Origin: Bacteroidota bacterium
GTDB lineage: Bacteria > Bacteroidota > Ignavibacteria > Ignavibacteriales > Ignavibacteriaceae
Direction: 5' to 3'
DNA: 52,505 bases
Assembly (NCBI GenBank): GCA_021813585.1
Contig: JAKAJV010000055.1
Coordinates: forward strand, 1-52,505
Below are positions 19,532 through 27,468 of this stretch, piece by piece. The notes beneath the pieces are model-generated. The model saw only the letters and a list, made by a program, of their open reading frames with translations. It was not told the DNA's origin and searched no databases. A program made the translations under genes and the position numbers. Positions within the stretch are counted from its first letter, which is position 1. Every line of letters starts with the position of its first letter.

Positions 19532-20773
19532 TCAGTTTTCATCTCTAATAAGTAAAACTGCAATTAAGCCGTATAAGCCAGCAAGGGCAATAATCAAAAG
19601 ATCGATTGCCTGCGCCGGCTTTTTCCTTTTATTAAAACTGTTAAAAATTATTACTGCAGCTATAAGTGAAATTAAATTTCCTATTATTAAATGCCAGCCT
19701 GAGAATTTGAAATAAAAGTTTATAAAAGAATCGTTATCATTGCTGAGCGAAAGGCTGAAAGGGAATATATAATTGAATAACTTCCCGGCAATTGTCGCTT
19801 CGTTATTGGCCCAGCTTATTACGTGGGTCTTCAGCACGTTGTAATTTCTATCCGTTAGAACCGAGGTTACCTTGCCGTCGTCAATCGTATTTATCTGCCT
19901 GTAAAGCATATCGCCCATCAGTTCAATCCTCATTTTAGAGTTATCATAATTCTTTACCGGTAGCTGGACAATCTTGTAGTTGTCGAACAGGACTAAATAT
20001 ACCCGGCTGTCCTCCGCAATAACTATACAATGGAATTCCTTTAAGTCCACCTCTTTTACAAGAATATATTTTATTTTCACACCTTCGGGCAGATCGATCT
20101 TTTTACAGTATGGCCTGTCGTGCACTCTCATTAAGTGGAACAGGTTATCCTTGCTGTCAACTATAAAATATCCGTCATCAAACGGCTTCATTGTAGTAGG
20201 ATTGCCGAAGATATTCTTTGCAGGGAAAGCAAAGCCGTTCTTTACAAGCGCTTCGTTAAATCGCTCGCTTAAACCGCTTTCCACAGTGTTCGACTCGCAG
20301 TTAATAAAACTTAACTTGTCGGTAATCCTAAAGTTTTCATCCGGGTTGTTAAGATCCGGTCCGTCCGGTTTGGATTCAATTAAAGGGAACAGCTGAATCT
20401 GATACTTAGAAATATCGGACGGCCTGACTGCGAGAAATATATTGTTGTCCCTAATAGTATGAGCGTCTACAGGTATCCCTTGAATCGTATCCGGCAGCTC
20501 ATCCCTAAAAAGCAGCTGCCTGTAATTAAAAAACGGAGTCAACCTTTCAAATTCCTTTCTGGTAATCTCTACTGCCTTCGAATCGAATATCTTGTATTTC
20601 TTATCGATTACCTTTGTCTCTAGAAATTCCTGCGTTACTGGACTGAAGTATGCCCGCGGCGGCTGGATTGATTTGTTAAAGGCAAGCCAATAATACTTCG
20701 GAATGAAAATGGAAACAGTATAAATAATGAAAAGGATAAGTATATATCTTGAGAGCTTGGTAAATAAAATCAT
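19532..20773 (-). CDS. DUF4857-like membrane protein linked to an ABC transporter
   Basis: This 413-aa protein has an N-terminal membrane helix (residues ~8-30), a large soluble beta-rich middle and two C-terminal hydrophobic segments (ISLIAAVIIFNSF; LIIALAGLYGLIAVLLI), so the soluble part is probably periplasmic. The opening IFIPKYYWLAFNKSIQPPRAYFSP and the pairing with an ABC ATPase and permease recall DUF4857 proteins of Bacteroidota; I make that family assignment from memory. Its ATGA start overlaps the permease stop by 4 bp in reverse order of transcription (permease stop at 20770, this start at 20773), which signals translational coupling. No enzymatic motif is visible. Confidence 0.6.
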   Translation of the reverse strand: MILFTKLSRYILILFIIYTVSIFIPKYYWLAFNKSIQPPRAYFSPVTQEFLETKVIDKKYKIFDSKAVEITRKEFERLTPFFNYRQLLFRDELPDTIQGIPVDAHTIRDNNIFLAVRPSDISKYQIQLFPLIESKPDGPDLNNPDENFRITDKLSFINCESNTVESGLSERFNEALVKNGFAFPAKNIFGNPTTMKPFDDGYFIVDSKDNLFHLMRVHDRPYCKKIDLPEGVKIKYILVKEVDLKEFHCIVIAEDSRVYLVLFDNYKIVQLPVKNYDNSKMRIELMGDMLYRQINTIDDGKVTSVLTDRNYNVLKTHVISWANNEATIAGKLFNYIFPFSLSLSNDNDSFINFYFKFSGWHLIIGNLISLIAAVIIFNSFNKRKKPAQAIDLLIIALAGLYGLIAVLLIRDEN

Positions 20774-21438
20774 CTGGCACCTCTCTTAAAACGGAAGCCG
20801 GATAGAATAATTAGAAAACTGAGAACCAACGTCATCAATGCAAAAGGCAAAAGGACGTACTTAAATTCGCCGTAGCTTTCCCCGGACATTAACTGTTCAA
20901 TAAAGCTAACGCCCGCAACTGCAAGGACAATCCTTCTAGACCAGAGAGGCTCAACCATAATTACTGCCGATAAAAAGTAAGCTGCAAATCCGCTTAGGAA
21001 CCAGGGAACTGCGGTAATAAACTCTGCATAAGTAATTTGCGATGCGAATACAACACTGCTTCCGAAATAAAGAATCCCCATAAATACCAGGAACATTACC
21101 AGCAGATAAATAAAACCCGTAGCCATCATAAACAGAAGCGTATTGTTTTCCTTTAACGGAAGATGAAGCGTTAATTTTAACCTGGACGACTGAACCTCCG
21201 GATAGAACTGTGCTATTCCGGTTGCCAGACCGATAAGCAAAGGAATGTACTTAATCTGGTCGAAGAACATATAGTCCCTAAAAACAATATAACTCCAAAT
21301 AACGTTAGCCTTATTAAATTCTATAATCGCTCTAAGATGGATAAACAAAGCAATCAGTACGGCAACTTCTACAACCAGGGCGCCGAGAACAACCCATCTT
21401 ACTTTTAACCATTCCTTATATGAAAGCGCTTTGTACAT
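20770..21438 (-). CDS. ABC transporter permease
   Basis: This 222-aa integral membrane protein has about six hydrophobic segments (for example WVVLGALVVEVAVLIALFI, GFIYLLVMFLVFMGILYF, LLPFALMTLVLSFLIIL), matching an ABC-2/NosY-like permease. The start at 21438 is fixed by an aaggag Shine-Dalgarno nine bases upstream; the longer frame from 21504 would overlap the ATPase gene. It begins 11 bp after the ATPase stop and its own stop overlaps the DUF4857-like start. The three genes form a tight unit, and the encoded transporter probably moves its substrate across the inner membrane. Substrate unknown. Confidence 0.78.
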   Translation of the reverse strand: MYKALSYKEWLKVRWVVLGALVVEVAVLIALFIHLRAIIEFNKANVIWSYIVFRDYMFFDQIKYIPLLIGLATGIAQFYPEVQSSRLKLTLHLPLKENNTLLFMMATGFIYLLVMFLVFMGILYFGSSVVFASQITYAEFITAVPWFLSGFAAYFLSAVIMVEPLWSRRIVLAVAGVSFIEQLMSGESYGEFKYVLLPFALMTLVLSFLIILSGFRFKRGAR

Positions 21439-21449
21439 TAAAATCTCCT

Positions 21450-22337
21450 TTAATATTTTCCTGTTATTCCTACAAATGCCGTTTCCAGATCCATAGGTAT
21501 ACACTTGAAATCCGTAAAATGTATCTGCTTGGTTGTTAAATAATTCTTCATGGTCTCGTCGTCGCCGAATGAATAAAGAGTAACTTTGTTTTTAATCGTT
21601 TCGAAATTTTTAACTACGTCATCCTTTGCCCACTTTACACTTTCATTTTCAGTCGAGAACTGGTACATCTTAAATTTGCTGCGGAACTCTTCGATGGGCA
21701 TTTGAAGAACAACGCCGTCGTAGTCGAGTATAACGCAGTCTTCAAGGAAGCCGTCGAGGTCCTGTATAATATGCGAGGTAATAAAGATAGTTTTATTTTC
21801 GGCCTGTGCGTACTCTCTTAAGAAATCCAGGAACAGCTTTCTGTACCCGGCATCCAGCCCCATTGAATAGTCGTCAAGTATCAGCAAGTCGGGGTCCTGC
21901 GCAAGCAGCAGCCCCAGCGTTACCTGGGAACGCTGGCCGCAGGACATCTTGGAAATCTTTTGATTCTCCAAGACTTTTAACCTGGACATCAGGTCGTAAT
22001 ATACTTCTTTCTTCCAGCGCGGATAGAACTCGGAATAAAACCTCTCTATCTGTCTGATGTTCATGAATGAATACTGAATGTGGCCTTCAATAAGGAACCC
22101 GATCCGCGCCTTAGTCTCCGGCGAGATCTTATAAGAATCCTCGCCGAGAATTAAGCAGCTGCCGGACTTAGGTTTAAGGAAGCCGTTCAATATATTTATG
22201 GTGGTGGTCTTTCCCGTGCCGTTTTTACCGAGCAGCCCGAATATGCTTCCCTTTTTTATCTTGAAGCTCAGGTTCTCGTAAACTTTTTTCCTTCCGTAAT
22301 AATGCGTCAGGCTATTTACTTCGACAACATATTCCAT
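21450..22337 (-). CDS. ABC transporter ATP-binding protein
   Basis: This 295-aa cytoplasmic ATPase has Walker A GKNGTGKTTT (residues ~38-47), a degenerate signature SCGQ in place of SGGQ (KMSCGQRSQVTLG), Walker B LLILDDYSMGLD, in which the usual catalytic Glu after the Walker-B Asp is Asp, and a switch His in FITSH. A ~80-residue C-terminal extension follows, as in CcmA/NosF-type single-domain exporters. It powers the permease encoded 11 bp downstream. The variant signature and Asp-Asp Walker B are also common in GntR-linked ABC-2 ATPases, so I do not infer inactivity. Confidence 0.88.
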   Translation of the reverse strand: MEYVVEVNSLTHYYGRKKVYENLSFKIKKGSIFGLLGKNGTGKTTTINILNGFLKPKSGSCLILGEDSYKISPETKARIGFLIEGHIQYSFMNIRQIERFYSEFYPRWKKEVYYDLMSRLKVLENQKISKMSCGQRSQVTLGLLLAQDPDLLILDDYSMGLDAGYRKLFLDFLREYAQAENKTIFITSHIIQDLDGFLEDCVILDYDGVVLQMPIEEFRSKFKMYQFSTENESVKWAKDDVVKNFETIKNKVTLYSFGDDETMKNYLTTKQIHFTDFKCIPMDLETAFVGITGKY

Positions 22338-22372
22338 GCGCGTATTTGCCTATCTTTATTAATTGATTTTTT

Positions 22373-24658
22373 CTATTTGATCATCAGCATTTTTTTAGTA
22401 ATCCGGATGTCTCCGGTCCGTCCGTCTACAGGCGCTGCTTTAAGCTGATAAAAATAAATTCCGCTTGCCAATCTCTTTGAATTCCCGCCGGAAGATGAAT
22501 AGCCGGCTGCAGAGAATTTAACGGAATAATTGCCTGCGCTTTTTAACTCATTTACCAGTACGGCTACTTCTTCGCCTATTATATTGTATACCCGGATTGA
22601 AACCCTGCTCTCCTTGGGAACCGAATAATTAATTACCGTCGACGGATTAAAAGGGTTCGGATAATTTTGAGAAAGTTCAAAAGCCTGAGGGACATTATCC
22701 TGCCTGCCTTCTACATCGGTTATTGCAGCCGTGGTATAAATGCTTTTACTAGAAGTTACCCAGGGATTGCCGTCATTATCTACTGCAACACCGTAAATAG
22801 TTTCGGAAGTATTTATTACTGTAGTATCAGACGTGTTAACCCAGGTGCTGCCGTTATCGGTAGTTTTATAAATACCGATATTTTTTGGTGCCGATGATTT
22901 TTTACCTACTGCGTAACCTACCGAATTCTTATTGAACGCAACTCCGGTAAGGTCGTCGGCCAAACCTGTCATATCAACATAATTCCAGTTTGCGCCGCCG
23001 TCCGTTGTTTTTAAGGTTATCCCGGTACCTACTGCAACGCCGTTTAGACCGTTAGAGAAAGCGACATCTTTTAAATTTGCAGTAGCCAGGCTGGATGGAA
23101 CGGAATTAAATTTAGAAGTATTCCAGGTTGCACCGCCGTCGGTAGTATAAATTCCGCGCAGCTTTTCGGCCACAACGGCGCCGTTATTGGCATCCGCAAA
23201 AGCTATTGCTCTTAATGTTGCTTGTACGGTTGAGGTTTTCGTATCCCATGCGGCTCCTCCGTCTGTAGTTTTATAAATTACATCCACGCCGGTGCCAAGC
23301 TTACCCACCACAAAGCCCTTATTCGCATCGATGAAATTGACGTCGTAATTTACTACCGTAACGGCCGTAGTATCGGGAAGCATTGCTTTCCAAGTATCAC
23401 CGCCGTCTGTTGTCATACCCGATAACCCGTAACTCTGCGCTGCAAAGCCTGTCTTATCGTTTAAGAAAAATAAGTTCTGTATGTTAGGGCATACTCTGCC
23501 GATCCTTACGTAAGACGCATGCCAGTCTTTACCGCTGTTAGTAGATTTTAGGAAGTACCCGTTTGACCCGGCAGTATAAAAGATATTGTTTGAAACTATT
23601 TGCATTGAATACAAATACTCTGTCGGGTACAGGTCCATTAGTTTCCATGTGTTCCCGAAGTCGGTCGATTTAAGAATTGCGCCGGAAGTGTTGGCTACCC
23701 AAACAATATTGCCGATTCCGTAAATTGCCTTTACAGCTCCGCCGGAAGGGATTGAGACAGGGCTCCAGTTTTGTCCCCCGTCGGTTGTTCTTGTAACCAG
23801 ACTTGTACGGGAACCGCCGCCTACAGCAAAACCGTTTTCGGAATCTTTAAACCACAGCTTGTAAACATTATCGTAAGACCAATTGCTTTTATCCTGCGGC
23901 ATGTAACTCCACGTTGCGCCTCCGTCTGTCGTTTTAAAATACATTGTCGGTTCCAGTCCTACTGCTGAAGATCCCCAGCCTGATGCGTAGCCGATATTAG
24001 AAGTTACCATAGTAACTCCCCATAGATCGGACCTGCTGTATGTAATACCGCCTAGAGAAGGTTTAGCAGCCTGCGTCCAGTTTATTCCGTCTGATGTATA
24101 ATAAAGATCGCCGCACGATTTGCCGGAAACAACACCGTGGGTTCCTTCGGCAAAATATAAATTATAAAGTAAATTAGTAGAAGAAAAAACCTGCGTCCAG
24201 GATGTGCCGCCATCGCTTGTTCTAAACACCGCGCTGCCTGTTGTCAGGTCTGCAACAACCCAGCCTTCATTTACGCTAATAAAATGAACGGCGTTAACAT
24301 CTCCGGAAATTCCGATGTTTGTTATTCTGTTCCATGTACTGCCGCCGTCGGTGGTTTTTAATATTGTAGCTGCGTTTCCTACGGCATAGCCGTTATTCTC
24401 ATCTAAAAAATAAATCCCGTTTAATGTTTTCTTAGCGGTATCAGTATAAACTTCACTCCAGGTTAGTCCGCCGTCGGTAGTTTTTCTAATCAACCCGTTT
24501 AAGCCGGCGCACCAGCCCAGGGAAGGATTAACGAAATAAATTCCGTAAACACCGGAAGAGTTGGGCGTAAATGCAGCCCGCCACACCTGTGGAAATGATA
24601 CTGGAGATAGCGCCGTAATAAGAACAAGATAAGCCAAGCATGTAAAAATCTTTTTCAT
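22373..24658 (-). CDS. YCF48-repeat T9SS surface protein
   Basis: This 761-aa protein has a signal peptide (MKKIFTCLAYLVLITALSPVSFPQ), about thirteen TTDGGxxW-type repeats and a C-terminal T9SS domain (QNYPNPFNPST to KKMLMIK). The sorting domain carries two short insertions compared with the one at 1870: SSSGGNSKR before the SGIYFY strand and VDGRTGDIR before the last strand. The latter resembles ADGSMGYKQ in the protein at 46560. It lies 22 bp after the DUF6850-type gene and so belongs to the first receptor set, in the same position as its counterpart at 1870. Confidence 0.85.
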   Translation of the reverse strand: MKKIFTCLAYLVLITALSPVSFPQVWRAAFTPNSSGVYGIYFVNPSLGWCAGLNGLIRKTTDGGLTWSEVYTDTAKKTLNGIYFLDENNGYAVGNAATILKTTDGGSTWNRITNIGISGDVNAVHFISVNEGWVVADLTTGSAVFRTSDGGTSWTQVFSSTNLLYNLYFAEGTHGVVSGKSCGDLYYTSDGINWTQAAKPSLGGITYSRSDLWGVTMVTSNIGYASGWGSSAVGLEPTMYFKTTDGGATWSYMPQDKSNWSYDNVYKLWFKDSENGFAVGGGSRTSLVTRTTDGGQNWSPVSIPSGGAVKAIYGIGNIVWVANTSGAILKSTDFGNTWKLMDLYPTEYLYSMQIVSNNIFYTAGSNGYFLKSTNSGKDWHASYVRIGRVCPNIQNLFFLNDKTGFAAQSYGLSGMTTDGGDTWKAMLPDTTAVTVVNYDVNFIDANKGFVVGKLGTGVDVIYKTTDGGAAWDTKTSTVQATLRAIAFADANNGAVVAEKLRGIYTTDGGATWNTSKFNSVPSSLATANLKDVAFSNGLNGVAVGTGITLKTTDGGANWNYVDMTGLADDLTGVAFNKNSVGYAVGKKSSAPKNIGIYKTTDNGSTWVNTSDTTVINTSETIYGVAVDNDGNPWVTSSKSIYTTAAITDVEGRQDNVPQAFELSQNYPNPFNPSTVINYSVPKESRVSIRVYNIIGEEVAVLVNELKSAGNYSVKFSAAGYSSSGGNSKRLASGIYFYQLKAAPVDGRTGDIRITKKMLMIK

Positions 24659-24680
24659 CTTTAACTCCGATTTTTAATTT

Positions 24681-26153
24681 TTAAAAGCTGTTCAGCTTAA
24701 TTACAATCAGCCCGGTAAGCCCGGTGCGATTCAGTCCGCTGTTATTATCGGGCTTTAAGTTAGAATATCCGATCAAAGCATCAATAGACCAAAGATCTGA
24801 AATATCTATTGCGGCACCGGCAGAAAGAATATTATACGAAACATTTTTGCCGCCCCCGATTATGTCCTGACCTAGCAGACCGTAATTATAACCTGCCTGC
24901 AGTTTCAAGTTTGTAAAAAGCAGATACTCAAGCCCAATCTTTATAAGATGATCGTTGGAGGTTATACTAGCCGTCCGTCCGTCTATGTATTTTGAAGAGT
25001 CGGCATCAACTCTTGAGAAGCGGTACTCAAATCCGCCCAAAAGAGACTGCGTAAAATTATACGACATCCCGAAACCAACCGATGCTCTTTTTATTTTCCA
25101 CTCCCACAACAGCAAATCTTTCGGCACGTACTCCGACCAGGAACTCATGTTGGAATATTCAAAAGCAAGGCCTGCGATTAAAGAGGGCTTTAATTCGTAT
25201 CTGCCTTTCAGGCAAAGGTTGTAATTGTTAAAGGATGAATAGCCGTCCTGATATTCATCGTACGATTCAGTCGAACTGACCGAATAAGGAATGAGGACGT
25301 TTATATTCGACCTGGAATAATCAGCAGTTAATCCTACTTCAGAGAATTCATCGGGCAGCCAATAAACCTGCGAGCTGAATGTGTTGCCTTTAGTCCTTAA
25401 CTTTTCTTCCTCGCTGGCGCTCCTTTTATATATTGAATATGTCTCACCGCGGTAATAAAATATCTCAACATCCATCAGGTTAACATCCTGCGAGGTAATT
25501 TTTTCCTGCGAATCGTTCAGCCTGGCATTCAATCCGAATACAAGGTTATCCATCAGTTTATAGGTTAACCCAACATTTCCTCCGAACTGGCGCAGCGTGG
25601 TTTCGGCATAAGTATATTGCTTTTTTAATCCCTTTAAAATACTATAGCTTGCCGATGCGCCTGCAAAAAGATTCGGAAGGAGTTCCCAACTGTACATAAA
25701 TTCCACTCTAGGCCCGTCGTAAGTAACATCGCTGTTTGTTGTATCCGTAAAGAAGAAAGACTCGCCTGCATAAGGGTTATATTCCAGGGAGCGGTAGACA
25801 TTTTTTCTGTTATCATAAGTATAGCTTGTAGAGCCTAAGAATGTCCCGCTGGTTCCAAGAGTCTTAACTCCTTTAAATTCCATACCGTAAAGAGAAGAGC
25901 TTTGCGGCGTATATATCCTTCTGTAGTCTCCGCTGTAATTAATTATTGACGGAACTATTTTCAGCCATGATTCTTTTTCACTCTCATACATCCAGGACGG
26001 ATTACCTCCCAAATAAAACGGATTAAAGCTGTTCTCCTTATCTATTACCGCCAGGTCCATTCCTCCCATAGCCATGCTGCGGATAGACTGGGGAAATAAT
26101 CCGGAAGGGCAACATAAAGATACGATCAGCAAAAAATAAAGCTTGCAGCACAT
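24681..26153 (-). CDS. DUF6850-type outer-membrane barrel, paralogue of 4226-5743
   Basis: This 490-aa protein is read from MCCKLYFLLIVSLCCPSGLFPQ, a signal peptide like that of its paralogue. Tyr/Asn-rich alternating strands follow and the chain ends in an aromatic residue (IKLNSF), consistent with an outer-membrane barrel. SFNPFYLGGNPSWM matches RINPYYIGNNPAYL of the paralogue. The start is uncertain. The frame stays open to an ATG at 26351 that has a better ribosome site (taggaaa), but residues 20-66 of that longer form are the translation of a repeat element (26160-26289). Either translation now starts at 26153, or the element added an N-terminal extension before the signal peptide. Confidence 0.7.
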   Translation of the reverse strand: MCCKLYFLLIVSLCCPSGLFPQSIRSMAMGGMDLAVIDKENSFNPFYLGGNPSWMYESEKESWLKIVPSIINYSGDYRRIYTPQSSSLYGMEFKGVKTLGTSGTFLGSTSYTYDNRKNVYRSLEYNPYAGESFFFTDTTNSDVTYDGPRVEFMYSWELLPNLFAGASASYSILKGLKKQYTYAETTLRQFGGNVGLTYKLMDNLVFGLNARLNDSQEKITSQDVNLMDVEIFYYRGETYSIYKRSASEEEKLRTKGNTFSSQVYWLPDEFSEVGLTADYSRSNINVLIPYSVSSTESYDEYQDGYSSFNNYNLCLKGRYELKPSLIAGLAFEYSNMSSWSEYVPKDLLLWEWKIKRASVGFGMSYNFTQSLLGGFEYRFSRVDADSSKYIDGRTASITSNDHLIKIGLEYLLFTNLKLQAGYNYGLLGQDIIGGGKNVSYNILSAGAAIDISDLWSIDALIGYSNLKPDNNSGLNRTGLTGLIVIKLNSF

Positions 26154-26159
26154 GCCCTT

Positions 26160-26289
26160 AGAGCGTGTTGCGCAACTGATCAATCTGTCATTCCCACGAA
26201 AGTGGGAATCTATAAAGTGTTTAATTTGTGCGGAAAATAGATTCCCGTTTTCACGGGAATAACACAAAAAGAGTTGCGCAACACGCTCT
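26160..26289. repeat. Nested inverted-repeat element, copy 2 (REPIN-like)
   Basis: Outer arms agagcgtgttgcgcaact (26160-26177) and its exact complement (26272-26289) enclose hairpins attcccac-gaaa-gtgggaat (26190-26209) and attcccgt-tttc-acgggaat (26241-26260). The inner hairpin of the left half is identical to that of copy 1, while the outer arms differ in sequence but still pair perfectly. It lies at the 5' end of the DUF6850-type gene and is readable in that gene's frame. Confidence 0.87.
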
Positions 26290-26373
26290 TTAAACAAACT
26301 GCTTCCTTCTTCCGGACCGAATTTATATTTGCGCTGCATTTTATTTATCATTTAATTTCCTAATGGCTGCAAA

Positions 26374-27468
26374 TTATCTTTGATATCCCGGTGTTGGATA
26401 AGGGATTATTTCCCAATCCAATGAGCCGTTGTTTGTATCTACGCCGGGTTCCCTCCTCTGCATCGATTTACCGCTGTAGCGGGGCGGACTTAATACCAAC
26501 CCTCTATCCACCCTGTCGTCTATAGTCTTCGACATTGAAGCACTTGACTTGTACTGCACCCCGTCTATTATTGTTGAAATGTCTATCCCGTCAGACCAGA
26601 CGGAATCTACTCCTGAGGATAATACAATTACATCGTTTGTAAGGCTGTACAAGAAATCGACCGTCTTATCTGGACGCATATTTATTAAATTAGGTACGCT
26701 CGGATTATCAATATCAGTTGCCGAGTACTGATTATAAAATTCCCAATCAGCCTTACTCAGGTCTATGCTTGTAGAAATAGTGCTTTTGAAATTAGCCGCA
26801 TCTACTGCCAGTACTAAAAATTTCTTCGGGGGGAAAGGGTAATTTTTTTCGCCGGGGTTGCCCGGGAACTTAAATACATAAGTAACACCATCAATGTCTC
26901 CGTCGTCTCCCTCATCTGCGCCGGAGCCCTTGCCATCAAGGTTGCCGGATACTCTCATAACCATCATACCGTCAAGGTATTTAACGCTGTCGCTCGCATT
27001 ATACAATTCAATAAACTGATCGTAGAAGAAGAATATATTGTTCTCAGGGCCACACGCATATATTTCGTTAATTGCAATGCCGGTACTAGAAATAGGTTTT
27101 GCAATTATCGTATCGCACGAGACTTTGCCGGATAATACCTCAACATCTTTTATGTTCCCCACCAGTTGTATGTTGGGATCGTTAGGATGCTGCATTCTTA
27201 CCGAGATGCCGTAAACAGAAGACGGAAGCCCTGTAATAATAAGCTTTCCTTCGTTATCCGTCTGCCTAACCTGTATACCGTATTCGGAAGAAAGTATTAC
27301 CTTGGCGTTTTTTAATGCCTGATAATCCGGCAGGCTGTCGCTTTCCGAAGCGTTCCAGACGGCAGTAAGCTCTAGCCTCGAATTTCCTTCGGCAGTAACC
27401 GGCGGCGGCTCTTTGCAGCCGTATGAATAAAGCAGACACACAACCATTAAAGCAGATAATATTTTCAT
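26374..27468 (-). CDS. DUF4876-type surface lipoprotein, paralogue of 5753-6946
   Basis: This 364-aa protein begins MKILSALMVVCLLYSYGC, a lipoprotein signal with Cys18 as the likely lipidated residue. Residues ~25-125 form an Ig/regulatory-like domain (KAVILSSEYG, TDNEGKLIITGLP). INEIYACGPENN and YDQFIELYNASDSVKYLDG give the DUF4876 signature also present in the paralogue. It overlaps the receptor stop by 4 bp (ATGA), so expression is translationally coupled to the receptor. The likely place is the outer membrane next to that receptor, with a substrate-binding role by analogy. Confidence 0.77.
   Translation of the reverse strand: MKILSALMVVCLLYSYGCKEPPPVTAEGNSRLELTAVWNASESDSLPDYQALKNAKVILSSEYGIQVRQTDNEGKLIITGLPSSVYGISVRMQHPNDPNIQLVGNIKDVEVLSGKVSCDTIIAKPISSTGIAINEIYACGPENNIFFFYDQFIELYNASDSVKYLDGMMVMRVSGNLDGKGSGADEGDDGDIDGVTYVFKFPGNPGEKNYPFPPKKFLVLAVDAANFKSTISTSIDLSKADWEFYNQYSATDIDNPSVPNLINMRPDKTVDFLYSLTNDVIVLSSGVDSVWSDGIDISTIIDGVQYKSSASMSKTIDDRVDRGLVLSPPRYSGKSMQRREPGVDTNNGSLDWEIIPYPTPGYQR

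Noticed and set aside
21450-22337. ABC ATPase as inactive because of SCGQ and Asp-Asp Walker B
   Set aside because: These variants occur in functional ABC-2 type ATPases and all other motifs are intact.
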